Source: Polaromonas sp.
Lineage (GTDB): Bacteria; Pseudomonadota; Gammaproteobacteria; Burkholderiales; Burkholderiaceae_C
Assembly (NCBI RefSeq): GCF_012927485.1
Contig: NZ_JABBPC010000003.1
Coordinates: 33,749-97,748 of the forward strand
Reading direction: 5' to 3'
Length of the DNA stretch: 64,000 nt
Below the pieces are notes generated by a model. That model made no database searches. It had not been told where the DNA came from and saw nothing but the letters and a program-made list of their open reading frames with translations. The translations under genes were made by a program, and so were the position numbers. Positions 49,610-59,872 of this stretch are shown here, piece after piece (the first letter of the stretch is position 1; every line of letters starts with the position of its first letter).

Positions 49610-51163
49610 ATGACCACGATCATCACGCAAGCCGATCTCATTGAATCCGTTGCCGCTGCCCTTCAGTACATCAGCTATTACCACCCCGCCGATTACATTG
49701 CCCACCTGGCGCGCGCCTACGAGCGCGAGCAAAGTCCAGCCGCCAAGGACGCGATTGCCCAAATTCTGACCAACAGCAAAATGAGCGCCACCGGCCACCG
49801 CCCGATCTGCCAGGACACCGGCATCGTCAACGTCTTTTTGAAAGTTGGCATGGACGTGCGCTGGGACGGCTTTACGGGCAGCCTCGACGATGCCATCAAT
49901 CAAGGCGTGCGCCAGGCCTACAACCACCCCGACAACACCTTGCGGGCATCGGTGGTCGCTGATCCGCAGTTCAACCGCAAAAACACCAAAGACAATACCC
50001 CTGCCGTGATCTTCACCGAGCTGGTGCCTGGCAACACCATTCACGTCACAGTGGCGGCCAAAGGCGGCGGCAGCGAGAACAAAAGCAAGCTGGCGATGCT
50101 CAATCCCGGCGATTCAGTGGTTGACTGGGTGCTCAAGACCGTGCCCACCATGGGCGCTGGCTGGTGCCCTCCCGGCATGCTGGGAATAGGCATTGGCGGC
50201 ACCGCTGAAAAAGCCGTCCTAATGGCCAAGGAAAGCCTGATGGACGACTTGGATATGTACGAGTTGCAAGCCAAATCCGCCTCCGGCTCAGCGCTCACCA
50301 ATACCGAAACCCTCCGCCTGGAGTTGTTTGAAAAAGTCAACGCGCTGGGGATAGGGGCGCAAGGCCTGGGCGGTCTGACCACCGTGCTTGACGTCAAGAT
50401 CAAGCTCTATCCAACCCACGCAGCCAGCAAGCCGGTGGCCATGATCCCGAACTGCGCGGCGACGCGCCACGCACATTTCGTACTCGACGGCAGCGGTCCG
50501 GTGTACCTCACCCCGCCGTCGCTGGATCTCTGGCCCGCCGTCAACTGGACGCCTGATTACGTGAAGAGTAAAAAGGTCAACCTCAATACCCTGACCAAGG
50601 AAGAAGTGGCCAGCTGGAAACCGGGCGATACCTTGCTGCTCAACGGCAAAATGCTGACCGGTCGCGACGCCGCGCACAAACGAATCGCCGACATGCTGCT
50701 CAAAGGCGAGAAGCTGCCGGTCGACTTCACCAACCGTGTGATTTATTACGTCGGGCCGGTCGACCCCATCAAAGGCGAGGCGGTTGGTCCTGCCGGTCCC
50801 ACGACAGCGACCCGCATGGACGGGTTCACCGAGATGATGTTGGCCCAGACCGGCTTGATTTCCATGGTCGGAAAAGCCGAGCGGGGTCCGGTCGCCATCG
50901 AGGCCATCAAGAAGCATCAGAGCGCTTACCTGATGGCGGTCGGCGGTGCGGCTTACCTGGTTTCCAAGGCTATCAAGCGCGCGGAAGTCGTGGGCTTTGC
51001 CGACTTGGGCATGGAAGCGATTTACGAATTCGACGTCGTGGACATGCCGGTTACCGTGGCGGTTGATTCAGGCGGCACCAGCGCGCACATCACCGGCCCG
51101 GCTGAATGGCAGAAAAAAATCGCCACGGGCGAGTTCAAATCGATTCCTGTGACCAGTGTCTGA
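49610..51163 (+). CDS. Class I (Fe-S) fumarate hydratase
   Basis: RPICQDTGIVNVFLKVGMDVRWDG...GIGIGGTAEKAVLMAKES...VGPAGPTTATRMDGFTEMML. Confidence 0.95.
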   Translation: MTTIITQADLIESVAAALQYISYYHPADYIAHLARAYEREQSPAAKDAIAQILTNSKMSATGHRPICQDTGIVNVFLKVGMDVRWDGFTGSLDDAINQGVRQAYNHPDNTLRASVVADPQFNRKNTKDNTPAVIFTELVPGNTIHVTVAAKGGGSENKSKLAMLNPGDSVVDWVLKTVPTMGAGWCPPGMLGIGIGGTAEKAVLMAKESLMDDLDMYELQAKSASGSALTNTETLRLELFEKVNALGIGAQGLGGLTTVLDVKIKLYPTHAASKPVAMIPNCAATRHAHFVLDGSGPVYLTPPSLDLWPAVNWTPDYVKSKKVNLNTLTKEEVASWKPGDTLLLNGKMLTGRDAAHKRIADMLLKGEKLPVDFTNRVIYYVGPVDPIKGEAVGPAGPTTATRMDGFTEMMLAQTGLISMVGKAERGPVAIEAIKKHQSAYLMAVGGAAYLVSKAIKRAEVVGFADLGMEAIYEFDVVDMPVTVAVDSGGTSAHITGPAEWQKKIATGEFKSIPVTSV

Positions 51164-51184
51164 AAAAGGCAAGGTGAAAAGCGC

Positions 51185-52009
51185 TTGACGAACCGGGCCA
51201 TCGGAGTTTTTGACAGCGGCATCGGAGGCCTGAGCGTCTTACAGGCGCTGAGAGTCAAGTTGCCACATGAAAACTTCATCTACATCGCCGACAGCGGCCA
51301 CTCCCCCTACGGTGAGCGAGACGAAACGCATGTGCTGGCCCGCTCCCGCGCTATCGTCAACCATCTCGTCGGCCAAAACGTCAAGGCGCTGGTAATCGCC
51401 TGCAATACCGCCACGGCGGTGGCTATTCACCTGCTGCGCGAAGAATACCCGGAGCTGCCGCTGATTGGCGTGGAACCCGCCCTCAAGCCCGCCGTCGCGC
51501 TCAGCAAAACCGGTCACATCGGTGTCATGGCCACTCGCAGCACACTCGGCAGCGCTAAATTCCAGGCACTGCTGAATTCAATGACGGCACGCGCCACCTT
51601 TGTCGTCCAGGCTTGCGATGGCTTGGCGGACGCCATTGAACGCAGTGTCGAAACTGAAGACACTTCAAAAATAATAGCACTGTGTACCCAATATGTGGGC
51701 GCCATGGGCCTACTCGGAAACAACAGCGGTCAAATAGACAGCCTGGTTTTGGGGTGCACGCACTATCCGTTTGCCAGCGAACATCTGCGCACCCTGCTGG
51801 GCCAAGATGTCCAAATTGTTGACAACGGCGAGGCGGTCGCACGCCAGACGCAGCGTCTGGTACAGACCATGCAGGTCGAACCACACCCTGCTTCATTGGC
51901 CGCCCCGGGCTCGGTCAGCCTGTTTTCTACAGGCCCGCCACAAACCTTGCAGGCGGCGGCCCGGCGCTGGTTGAGCCTGACCGTTCCTGTCGGCCAGCTC
52001 TCCTTTTGA
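51185..52009 (+). CDS. murI: Glutamate racemase
   Basis: IGVFDSGIGGLSVLQAL...VIACNTATAVAI...LVLGCTHYPFAS; TTG start. Confidence 0.96.
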   Translation: MTNRAIGVFDSGIGGLSVLQALRVKLPHENFIYIADSGHSPYGERDETHVLARSRAIVNHLVGQNVKALVIACNTATAVAIHLLREEYPELPLIGVEPALKPAVALSKTGHIGVMATRSTLGSAKFQALLNSMTARATFVVQACDGLADAIERSVETEDTSKIIALCTQYVGAMGLLGNNSGQIDSLVLGCTHYPFASEHLRTLLGQDVQIVDNGEAVARQTQRLVQTMQVEPHPASLAAPGSVSLFSTGPPQTLQAAARRWLSLTVPVGQLSF

Positions 52010-52054
52010 GCGCCTGAAACGCTGGTCTTGGCGCGGCGAGCTGGCCCCTCGAAC

Positions 52055-54169
52055 TTAATCAGGAATCGTCAATACGCCGCCGGCGAAGGTAATGGCATCG
52101 CTGCTGCCCGGAGTCGCCGCGATGTTGGGTACATTCGCTGCCGTAATGGGGGGTGCCGATCCTGATGTGCCGCCACGGGGCACGGTGCGTACCACTTGCG
52201 ATGGTGGCAAAGGCGTTCCACTGCGCAGGTTGGCCAGCATCAGGTCCAGGGCTCGCACAAGATAAATATGTAAAGGCACAAGACGCGTGTCGTAGCCGGG
52301 TAGTGCTATGTTGTCGATGAAGCCGTCAAAGTGCTGGGCATTGGTCACTTCGTAGTAGTGCAGCTTGCTGGCCGAGCCTTCAGCCAGCTGGTTATTGCCA
52401 TAGTAGGGGCGCGAAGTGTGATTCACCGGCTCCAGCGTATCCGAGCGACCATGCACGATGATGGCCGGTTTGCCGCGCAGGTTACTGGTCCGGCGCACTT
52501 GCGAAATGCTGGTTTGAACCATGGTGCTTTTGGCATCGGTGCCGGTCAGCAGGTTGCGCAGGCAGAGTGCTGCGTCAATATTCAAGTCCTGAGCCCCGGT
52601 GGATGGAGAGGTTGACTGTCCATCCAACAAAGGACCGCCCACCGAATTGTTATTGATGATGTTGACGCTTCCCGTGGGAGGAATGCCATTGCCGCTGGCA
52701 AACAGCTGAACTGCCGATGTGGTCGCCAATGCGGCGGGCACTCCGGTGACGGCCGTGGTCGCTCCAAAGCTCAAGCCGCACAAATTGTCAGCCACACTGG
52801 CTTTAGCATAAGAGTTCGAGTAAGTGACTGCGACTGCCGGAACGGCAAGGGCATAGTGCGACGCATGAAATAGATCACTCTCAGGCTCCCAGCCACTCGC
52901 ACGCAGCTTGGCCAGTGATTCATCGGCCTGCGCGGCCGGCGTGGTGCTGGTCAGCAAGCCTTTCGCAGCCAAACCGGCACAGCGGTTTTGCGCACGCGTT
53001 GCGTTAACAAATCCTAGGCCAGGCGATGCCGCGACCGAGGCTGCCAAAGCGGCACAGGGCTGATACAGGTTAGCAATGGTCACCATGTCCAGCAACCCCT
53101 TGCCACTGGAAGCCACGACGGTAGAACCGCGTCGGATGGTGAGCGCCGCATTGGGGGTCACTTGCACCTGAGGTTCGGCAATTGCAATGCCACTTATCAG
53201 TCCGCCGGTGTCTTGTTCAGCGGCGGCCAGTGCCGCCCCCGCCCCATTGGAAACACTGGACGCAATCACAATCGTGTTGCCGGGCAACAGGCTTTGCTGT
53301 TTGCTGCCATCGCCCTTGCTCGGACCGAACTTTTCGTTGAGCACGTAGAACGCGAACTGCACCGCCTGTAGCGTATTAAGGCCCCAGTCTTTCTCGGGAT
53401 TTTGCTGGGAATGGGCTTGCTTGAAAGCAAACCGGTTCGGGGTTGCGGTGTTAAAAGCCGCCAGCTGGGTGGCACTCAAACCACTGGTAAATTGCGACGC
53501 CGTACCCGCCGTCGCGGCAGACACTACGCGGCCGTCAATCAGGTTGACCTGGTTATTTTGCAAATCATGTGCGCCATTGCCGGTTCCTTTGTCCGCGAAA
53601 GCCACTGCACAACCATTTTTGAGACCCCATTCGCCAGAAGTCCCTATTGCACCGTAGATCCCGCGCGAGCCGCTGGAGACCGCTGTCACGATGCAGGGGG
53701 CCGCCGTGTTAAAGGTGGCGGGGATCTGCACCATCAGGGTGACATTAAGTTTGCCGGTGCCGTCATCGGCATAAGTAACATGCTCTTCCCCGGCAATGCG
53801 GCCCTCACCGGTGCCTGCCACGCCAGCGGCGTTGACATTGGGGCCATACAGCACGCCGTAGCCGCCATTGGGATTCATATCGAGCAGTGCCCGGTAGTTG
53901 TTGTAGATGGCGCGGGTGCGCAACTCAGCTGCCGTGGGGTTCGCGGGATCGGCAAAGGCGGGCGCAGCGGCTTGCAGACCGGATTTTCCGAGACCGCCAC
54001 TCAATAGGTCATTGCTCGTGCCGTCATAGACGGTTTTGTTGATGCTGGTTTTGATAAAGCTCGGCTTGATATTGTCAGCGAGCCCGGGATTGCCGGATCC
54101 CGAGTCGCCACAGCCCGAAACTCCCGCTACCAGGAACAAAGCCAACATTTGAGACAAATACAAATTCAT
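52055..54169 (-). CDS. D-(-)-3-hydroxybutyrate oligomer hydrolase
   Basis: Lipoprotein-like signal; YNNYRALLDMNPNGGYGVLYGPNV...VIASSVSNGAGAALAAAEQD...KPAIIVHGRSDTLEPVNHTSRPYYG. Confidence 0.88.
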   Translation of the reverse strand: MNLYLSQMLALFLVAGVSGCGDSGSGNPGLADNIKPSFIKTSINKTVYDGTSNDLLSGGLGKSGLQAAAPAFADPANPTAAELRTRAIYNNYRALLDMNPNGGYGVLYGPNVNAAGVAGTGEGRIAGEEHVTYADDGTGKLNVTLMVQIPATFNTAAPCIVTAVSSGSRGIYGAIGTSGEWGLKNGCAVAFADKGTGNGAHDLQNNQVNLIDGRVVSAATAGTASQFTSGLSATQLAAFNTATPNRFAFKQAHSQQNPEKDWGLNTLQAVQFAFYVLNEKFGPSKGDGSKQQSLLPGNTIVIASSVSNGAGAALAAAEQDTGGLISGIAIAEPQVQVTPNAALTIRRGSTVVASSGKGLLDMVTIANLYQPCAALAASVAASPGLGFVNATRAQNRCAGLAAKGLLTSTTPAAQADESLAKLRASGWEPESDLFHASHYALAVPAVAVTYSNSYAKASVADNLCGLSFGATTAVTGVPAALATTSAVQLFASGNGIPPTGSVNIINNNSVGGPLLDGQSTSPSTGAQDLNIDAALCLRNLLTGTDAKSTMVQTSISQVRRTSNLRGKPAIIVHGRSDTLEPVNHTSRPYYGNNQLAEGSASKLHYYEVTNAQHFDGFIDNIALPGYDTRLVPLHIYLVRALDLMLANLRSGTPLPPSQVVRTVPRGGTSGSAPPITAANVPNIAATPGSSDAITFAGGVLTIPD

Positions 54170-54534
54170 TATTACTCCCTGCTTTTTTAATTTACACAAA
54201 GTTGCCGAGAGAAAGTAACACGTGAAAAAACGATCAACAAGCGGGTTATTTTGTGAACTTGCATCAAATTGTTTGCAGGAAGTGCGGATCTTTCAGGCAG
54301 ACGCAACGTCTCCTTTTTTCTACGACGAGGAAAAGTGACGCGGCTATGCGGCGCGATAGCTCAGGCTTTCCAGTCGCAGGCGTGCGATGCGCAAACTATC
54401 TTGCGCGGCTAAGGTCTAGAAGCGTCGGAAACAAACCGGCTTGCGCAGGAATGCTTTCAAATTCGCGGCCTGCTGGGCCGGTATCAACGACCGGTCTGGC
54501 CGGACTGTCGTCGTCCAGTCATCGGATTTTTTCG

Positions 54535-55071
54535 TTACACGATGCGACGAGTGGAGCGGAAGGCAACATCCCACAACCCCGTGGTAACGCCAAAGTTGCA
54601 AGGTCGGCCGGGCTGGTGATGCATGGCATGCCTCAGTTTGGCGCGGTACAGCCAGCTACCGCTGCGTGCCTTGATGTGATGTACCGCGTGGTGCACCGAG
54701 ACGTACCAAAGATAACCCAGCATCAACCCTGCCGTTAAACCACCGGCCAGACCGGCATCTGTGCTCCCCCAAAGCAGTAGCGCGAGGCCCGCAAAAAGAG
54801 ACACGCTTAGCCAAGTGGGGGTGCCAACCAGGTCGGTCGGACGAGCATGGTGCAAGTCATGCAGCCCTTTGAAGGGTTTCAGGCGGTGAAGAATATGCCG
54901 GTGCAACAGGTACTCCAGCAGTGTCCAGAGAAACACACCTGCCACAAAGACAAGCAGCCCTTCCCAGCGCTGATTCGAGGCGGTGGTTCTGAAGGCGACC
55001 CAACCCAACACGACCAGCAGCAACGGATAGACCACGAAATCAGCGTAGTAGCCGGTTTTACTTAACCTCAT
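54535..55071 (-). CDS. Sterol desaturase/fatty acid hydroxylase family protein
   Basis: His clusters LEYLLHRHILHRL, GLHDLHHARP, HHAVHHIKA, HAMHHQ. Confidence 0.85.
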   Translation of the reverse strand: MRLSKTGYYADFVVYPLLLVVLGWVAFRTTASNQRWEGLLVFVAGVFLWTLLEYLLHRHILHRLKPFKGLHDLHHARPTDLVGTPTWLSVSLFAGLALLLWGSTDAGLAGGLTAGLMLGYLWYVSVHHAVHHIKARSGSWLYRAKLRHAMHHQPGRPCNFGVTTGLWDVAFRSTRRIV

Positions 55072-55215
55072 GCCGCACTCCTTTCCTTACAGTACTCTTA
55101 TTCGCCGATTGATGACCGATCAACGCTATCGTGCCAGAGTTTGAGGACCACGCTGAGACGGCACTGTGGCAAGGAGCCCACCGCTTTTCTCGCTCGGTCG
55201 GTAGCCGCTGTCCAC

Positions 55216-56670
55216 TCAAGGCCGGGGCAGACTTTCTGCGCTCGCAGCATCCTGCGTGGACTCTTTCCAGCCGCCGCCCAAGGTTTTATACAGCGTGACC
55301 TGGCTTTGCAGTTGGGCCAGACGAGTTTGCACCACCGCTTGCCGCGCAGTAAACAGCGAGCGCTGCGCATCCAGCAAATCGAGGGCGCTCGCAATGCCAT
55401 TCTGATAGCGCAGATCGGACAGTTTGAAACGGACCGCCTCTGCATTCGCCTGCGCCTGCTGAGACTGCAATTGATCGGCCAGCGTCGCCCGCGTGGCAAG
55501 CGCATCAGCGACTTCGCGAAAGGCCGTCTGTATCGCTTTTTCATACTGGGCAATCGCGATGTCGCGAGCGACTTTGGCAGAGTCAAGCCCGGCTTGATTG
55601 CGTCCAGCGTCAAAAATCGGTAGCACCAACTGGGGTGCCAAGGTCCAGCCCCAAGAACCACTTTTCAAGAGGCCTGACAACTCGTTGCTTGCACTGCCGG
55701 CGCCCACCGTCAGCGAAATCCTGGGAAAAAATGCAGCGCGGGCCGCACCAATATTGGCATTTGAGGACAATAAAAGCTGCTCGGCCTGACGGATATCGGG
55801 CCGGTGGGTGAGCAGATCAGAAGGCAAACCTGCGGGCACATCAGCCATGGGCTGGGTTTGTGCCAGGCGTGCGGCTTGTTCGCCAGACGTTGGCAATTCA
55901 TCCCCTAGCGGCTGGCCCACCAGCAAAGTCAGCGCGTTTTCGTCCAGCGCCCTTTGACGTTGCTGCTGGGCGTAGGCCACATGCGCCGCTTCAGTCAGCG
56001 ACTCGGCCTGACGATAGTCCAACTCAGACGTCACACCGTTATTAAAACGCAGTTTGCTCAGCTTCATGGACTCTTCGCGGGTCGCCAGTGTCTGGCGCGT
56101 GATGTCCAGGAGCTCTTCGTCCGCAAGAATGCTCAGGTAGCTATTGGCCACCGCCGCGATCAGACTTATTTGCGCTGTCTTGCGCCCCTCTTCCGTCGCG
56201 AGGTACTGGCCCAGCGCCGCTTCTTTCAGGCTCCTAACGCGTCCGAAAAAGTCCAGTTCATACGCCGTGACCGCCAGACCCACGGTATAAAGACTTGTGA
56301 TGCTACCGCCTGCGGCAGGCGTGCGTGAGCCGCTAAATACGCCGTTGATGCTGGGGAACTGGTCCGCCCGACGAATTTGGTACTGCGCACGCGTCTGCTC
56401 GATGTTGAGAACCGCCACGCGCAGGTCACGGTTGTTGGCCAGTGAACGCTCAATCAGGCCTTTGAGATGGCTATCTGGAAAAAAATCTTGCCAGGCCAGG
56501 TCAGCAGCCGAATCAGCGTTGGCGGTTACAGGCGCAGCGGCATTTCCATAAGCCGGATAACTTGTTGTAATGGGCGCTGCGGGACGCTGGTAGGACGGTA
56601 TCAGTGAACAACCGGCCAGTAGCGCGGCAGCGCTTGCCGCGAACAGTTGCAGGCGCTTGGGTTTACGCAT
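55216..56670 (-). CDS. RND efflux outer-membrane lipoprotein (NodT/OprM family)
   Basis: LAASAAALLAGCSLIPSY-like lipobox (AALLAGCS); RPDIRQAEQLLLSSNANIGAARAAFFPRISLT. Confidence 0.94.
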   Translation of the reverse strand: MRKPKRLQLFAASAAALLAGCSLIPSYQRPAAPITTSYPAYGNAAAPVTANADSAADLAWQDFFPDSHLKGLIERSLANNRDLRVAVLNIEQTRAQYQIRRADQFPSINGVFSGSRTPAAGGSITSLYTVGLAVTAYELDFFGRVRSLKEAALGQYLATEEGRKTAQISLIAAVANSYLSILADEELLDITRQTLATREESMKLSKLRFNNGVTSELDYRQAESLTEAAHVAYAQQQRQRALDENALTLLVGQPLGDELPTSGEQAARLAQTQPMADVPAGLPSDLLTHRPDIRQAEQLLLSSNANIGAARAAFFPRISLTVGAGSASNELSGLLKSGSWGWTLAPQLVLPIFDAGRNQAGLDSAKVARDIAIAQYEKAIQTAFREVADALATRATLADQLQSQQAQANAEAVRFKLSDLRYQNGIASALDLLDAQRSLFTARQAVVQTRLAQLQSQVTLYKTLGGGWKESTQDAASAESLPRP

Positions 56671-59600
56671 GTTCCTCACCTTTGTTCCCTTCATTGTTCT
56701 CATGGCCGCCGTCCTGATCGATACCGGCCGCTTTGGCATGATCGGAATACATTTTTCGCTGCCGCTCGCTGCCCTTAAAAAGGCCACGCACCAAAACAAA
56801 GAAAATCGGAACAAAAAATACGGACAAGGCTGTGCCGGTCATCATGCCGCCGATCACGCCGGTCCCGATGGCCCGCTGGCTGGCGGAGCTGGCACCAGAA
56901 GCAATGACCAGTGGCAGGACGCCCAGCATGAACGCCATCGAGGTCATGACAATGGGCCGAAAGCGCAGATGCGCGGCGGCCAATGCCGACTCGACGACAC
57001 CTTTGCCCTGCGCCTGCAGATCTTTGGCGAACTCGATGATCAAAATAGCGTTTTTGGCGGACAAGCCGATGATGGTGATCAGGCCCACCTGGAAGTACAC
57101 GTCGTTGGCATAGCCGCGCAGCAAGGTGGCCAGCAAAACCCCCATGACGCCCAAAGGAACCACCAGAATCACAGCCAATGGGATGGACCAGCTTTCATAA
57201 AGCGCGGCAAGACATAAAAACACCGACAAGATAGCGAAGCTATAAAGAATGATGGCTTGCGAGCCCGCTAATTTTTCTTCCCGTGACTGCCCGGTCCATT
57301 CGTAGCCGAAGCCTTGCGGCAACTGGGCAGCGAGTTTTTCAATTTCAGCAATCGCGGCACCGGTGCTGTAACCAGGTGCGGCGTTACCACTGATTCGAAT
57401 TGCAGGGTAACCGTTGTAGCGAATGGTTTGCATGGCCCCCTTGACCCAGCGCGTCGAGGCAAATGCCGACAGCGGTACCTGCTGCCCCCGGCTATTGCCA
57501 GCGTTCAATTTGAGCAGGTCATCAGGCTGCATGCGCGCGGGCGCATCGGCCTGGACCACCACCCGCTGCAGCCGTCCCTGGTTCGGAAAATCATTGACGT
57601 AACTAGAACCCAAGCCGGTGGATAGCGCGGCGTTAATGGCATCAAAGCTCACACCCAGGGCATTGGCCCTGTCGCGGTCGATATCGATCTCCAACTGTGG
57701 CGCGTCTTCCAGCCCGTCGGGTCGCACCTGCGCGAGGATGGGGCTTTTAGCCGCCATGCCCAGCAATTGACCGCGAGCGGCCAGCAAGGCTGCACCGCCC
57801 AGCCCAGCGCGGTCCTGCAACCGAAAACTAAAGCCGCTGGCAGTTCCCAGTTCGCGAATCGGCGGGGGACTCAAAGGAAAAATGAACGCATCACGAATCC
57901 CCGACAAGGCACCAAAGGCCCGCCCCGCCAAAGCATCCGCAGACTGCCCTTTTGCGGTCCGTTCGGACCAATCCTTCAGTGTCACAAAAGCAAGCGCTGC
58001 GTTCTGGCCTTGCCCCGAGAAACTGTACCCCAGCACGCCCACCATGCTTTGCACTTCCGGCTGCTTCAGCATGAAACCTTCCACCTGCTCCATCACCGTG
58101 CGTGTGCGCTCCAGCGTGGCGCCTGGCGGCAGCTGAATGTTGACGAGAATATTGCCTTGGTCTTCTGCCGGGAGAAAGGAAGTTGGCAGGCGGCTGTAGA
58201 CCAGCGCCACCACACCGATGACGGCGACATAAATAATCAGGTAGCGCGCGGCCCGCCGGAGCAGACGCGCCACCAGCCCCTCATACCCTTTGGCCGTGCG
58301 TGTAAATCCTCGGTTGAACCAACCGAAAAATCCTGTCTTAGCGTGATGGTGCCCGGCTTCGACCGGCTTGAGCAGCGTCGCGCACAACGCGGGTGTGAGC
58401 GAAAGCGCGAGGAAAGCTGAAAAGGCAATCGACGCCAGCATGACGGCGGCAAACTGGCGGTAAATATTGCCGACCGAACCGGCAAAAAATGCCAGCGGTA
58501 CAAACACGGAGATCAGCACCACCGTCACACCGATGATGGCGCCCGAGATTTGAGTCATGGCTTTGCGCGTCGCTTCAAGCGGCGGCAGGCCTTCTTCGCT
58601 CATGATGCGTTCGACGTTTTCCACCACCACGATCGCGTCGTCCACCACGATGCCAATGACCAGCACCATGCCGAACATGGTCAGCACATTGATGGAAAAA
58701 CCCAGCGCGAGCAGCGTGGCAAAGGTACCGAGCAAGGCAACCGGCACCACGATGGTTGGGATGATGGTGTAGCGGATGTTTTGAAGAAACAAAAACATCA
58801 CCAAAAACACCAGCACCACCGCTTCGATCAGCGTTTGCGCCACCTGACGGATGGAGATGCTGACAAAGCCCGAGCTGTCGAAAGGAATGGAGTAAGTCAC
58901 GCCTTGAGGGAAGTAGCGCTTGAGCTCTTCCATCTTGGCGCGAACTGCCTTGGCGGCAGCCAGTGCGTTGCCACTGGGCGTGAGCTGGACACCAATACCG
59001 GTCGAAGGTTTGCCATTGAGGCGCGCCGAAGTCGCGTAGTTCTGCGCCCCCAGTTCAATCCGCGCCACATCTTTCAACCGCACGGTCGAGCCATCGGTAT
59101 TGGCCCGCAGCACCACATTGCCGAACTGCTCGACGCTGGACAGTTGGCCGTTGACAACCACGGTGGCAGCGATGCCCTGCCCCGCGACGTTAGGCAAATC
59201 GCCAATCGTGCCAGACGCGATTTGAGCGTTTTGAGCGCGAATAGCAGTCGTCACATCGGTGGCTGACAGCGCGAGCCCGGCGAGCTTGGCCGGGTCTATC
59301 CAGATGCGCATGGCACGCTCGGTGCCAAACAACTGAGCCTGACCAATGCCGGGGAGGCGCTGCAGTTCGGGAACCACGTTGCGCGCGGCATAGTCCCCCA
59401 GTGCCACGGGATCAATGCCAGGGTTGTCGGACGACAGAATAGTAAACAACAAAAAGTTGGCGTTTGCTTTGTCCACGCGCACGCCTTGCTGCGTGACCGT
59501 CTGCGGCAAACGCGGCGCTGCCCGCGACAGCCGGTTCTGCACATCGACCTGCGCCAGATCGGGATTGGTGCCTGGCTCAAAACTCAGAGTGATGTTGCCG

Positions 59601-59860
59601 TTGCCGTTAGCCTGCGCAACCGCCTCCATATATATGAGGCCCGGCGTACCGTTCATTTCGCGCTCAATCACGCTAAGCACACTGTCTTCGAGCGTACTGG
59701 CAGAAGCACCGGGATAATTTGCAGAAACCACAATCGCGGGCGGCGCCACGGGCGGGTACTGGGCGATGGGCAGCTGAGTGATCGCCACCCCACCTACTAC
59801 CAGAATAAAAAGGGCAATAACCCAGGCAAAGATCGGCCGATCAATAAAAAACTTGGCCAT
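56663..59860 (-). CDS. RND multidrug efflux permease (AcrB/MexB-like)
   Basis: 1065 aa; MAKFFIDRPIFAWVIALFILVVGGVAITQLPIAQYPPVAPPAIVVSANYPGASA. Confidence 0.96.
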   Translation of the reverse strand: MAKFFIDRPIFAWVIALFILVVGGVAITQLPIAQYPPVAPPAIVVSANYPGASASTLEDSVLSVIEREMNGTPGLIYMEAVAQANGNGNITLSFEPGTNPDLAQVDVQNRLSRAAPRLPQTVTQQGVRVDKANANFLLFTILSSDNPGIDPVALGDYAARNVVPELQRLPGIGQAQLFGTERAMRIWIDPAKLAGLALSATDVTTAIRAQNAQIASGTIGDLPNVAGQGIAATVVVNGQLSSVEQFGNVVLRANTDGSTVRLKDVARIELGAQNYATSARLNGKPSTGIGVQLTPSGNALAAAKAVRAKMEELKRYFPQGVTYSIPFDSSGFVSISIRQVAQTLIEAVVLVFLVMFLFLQNIRYTIIPTIVVPVALLGTFATLLALGFSINVLTMFGMVLVIGIVVDDAIVVVENVERIMSEEGLPPLEATRKAMTQISGAIIGVTVVLISVFVPLAFFAGSVGNIYRQFAAVMLASIAFSAFLALSLTPALCATLLKPVEAGHHHAKTGFFGWFNRGFTRTAKGYEGLVARLLRRAARYLIIYVAVIGVVALVYSRLPTSFLPAEDQGNILVNIQLPPGATLERTRTVMEQVEGFMLKQPEVQSMVGVLGYSFSGQGQNAALAFVTLKDWSERTAKGQSADALAGRAFGALSGIRDAFIFPLSPPPIRELGTASGFSFRLQDRAGLGGAALLAARGQLLGMAAKSPILAQVRPDGLEDAPQLEIDIDRDRANALGVSFDAINAALSTGLGSSYVNDFPNQGRLQRVVVQADAPARMQPDDLLKLNAGNSRGQQVPLSAFASTRWVKGAMQTIRYNGYPAIRISGNAAPGYSTGAAIAEIEKLAAQLPQGFGYEWTGQSREEKLAGSQAIILYSFAILSVFLCLAALYESWSIPLAVILVVPLGVMGVLLATLLRGYANDVYFQVGLITIIGLSAKNAILIIEFAKDLQAQGKGVVESALAAAHLRFRPIVMTSMAFMLGVLPLVIASGASSASQRAIGTGVIGGMMTGTALSVFFVPIFFVLVRGLFKGSERQRKMYSDHAKAAGIDQDGGHENNEGNKGEEHA

Positions 59861-59872
59861 GAAGAGTGTTCC

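Noticed and set aside
51655-51725. Possible second copy of the interspersed repeat inside murI
   Set aside because: Encoded residues (IIALCTQYVGAMGLLGNNSGQIDSLVLGCTHYPF) fit normal MurI; similarity to the repeat is weak.
53402-54007. 201 aa ORF on + strand
   Set aside because: Antisense to the 3-hydroxybutyrate oligomer hydrolase gene.
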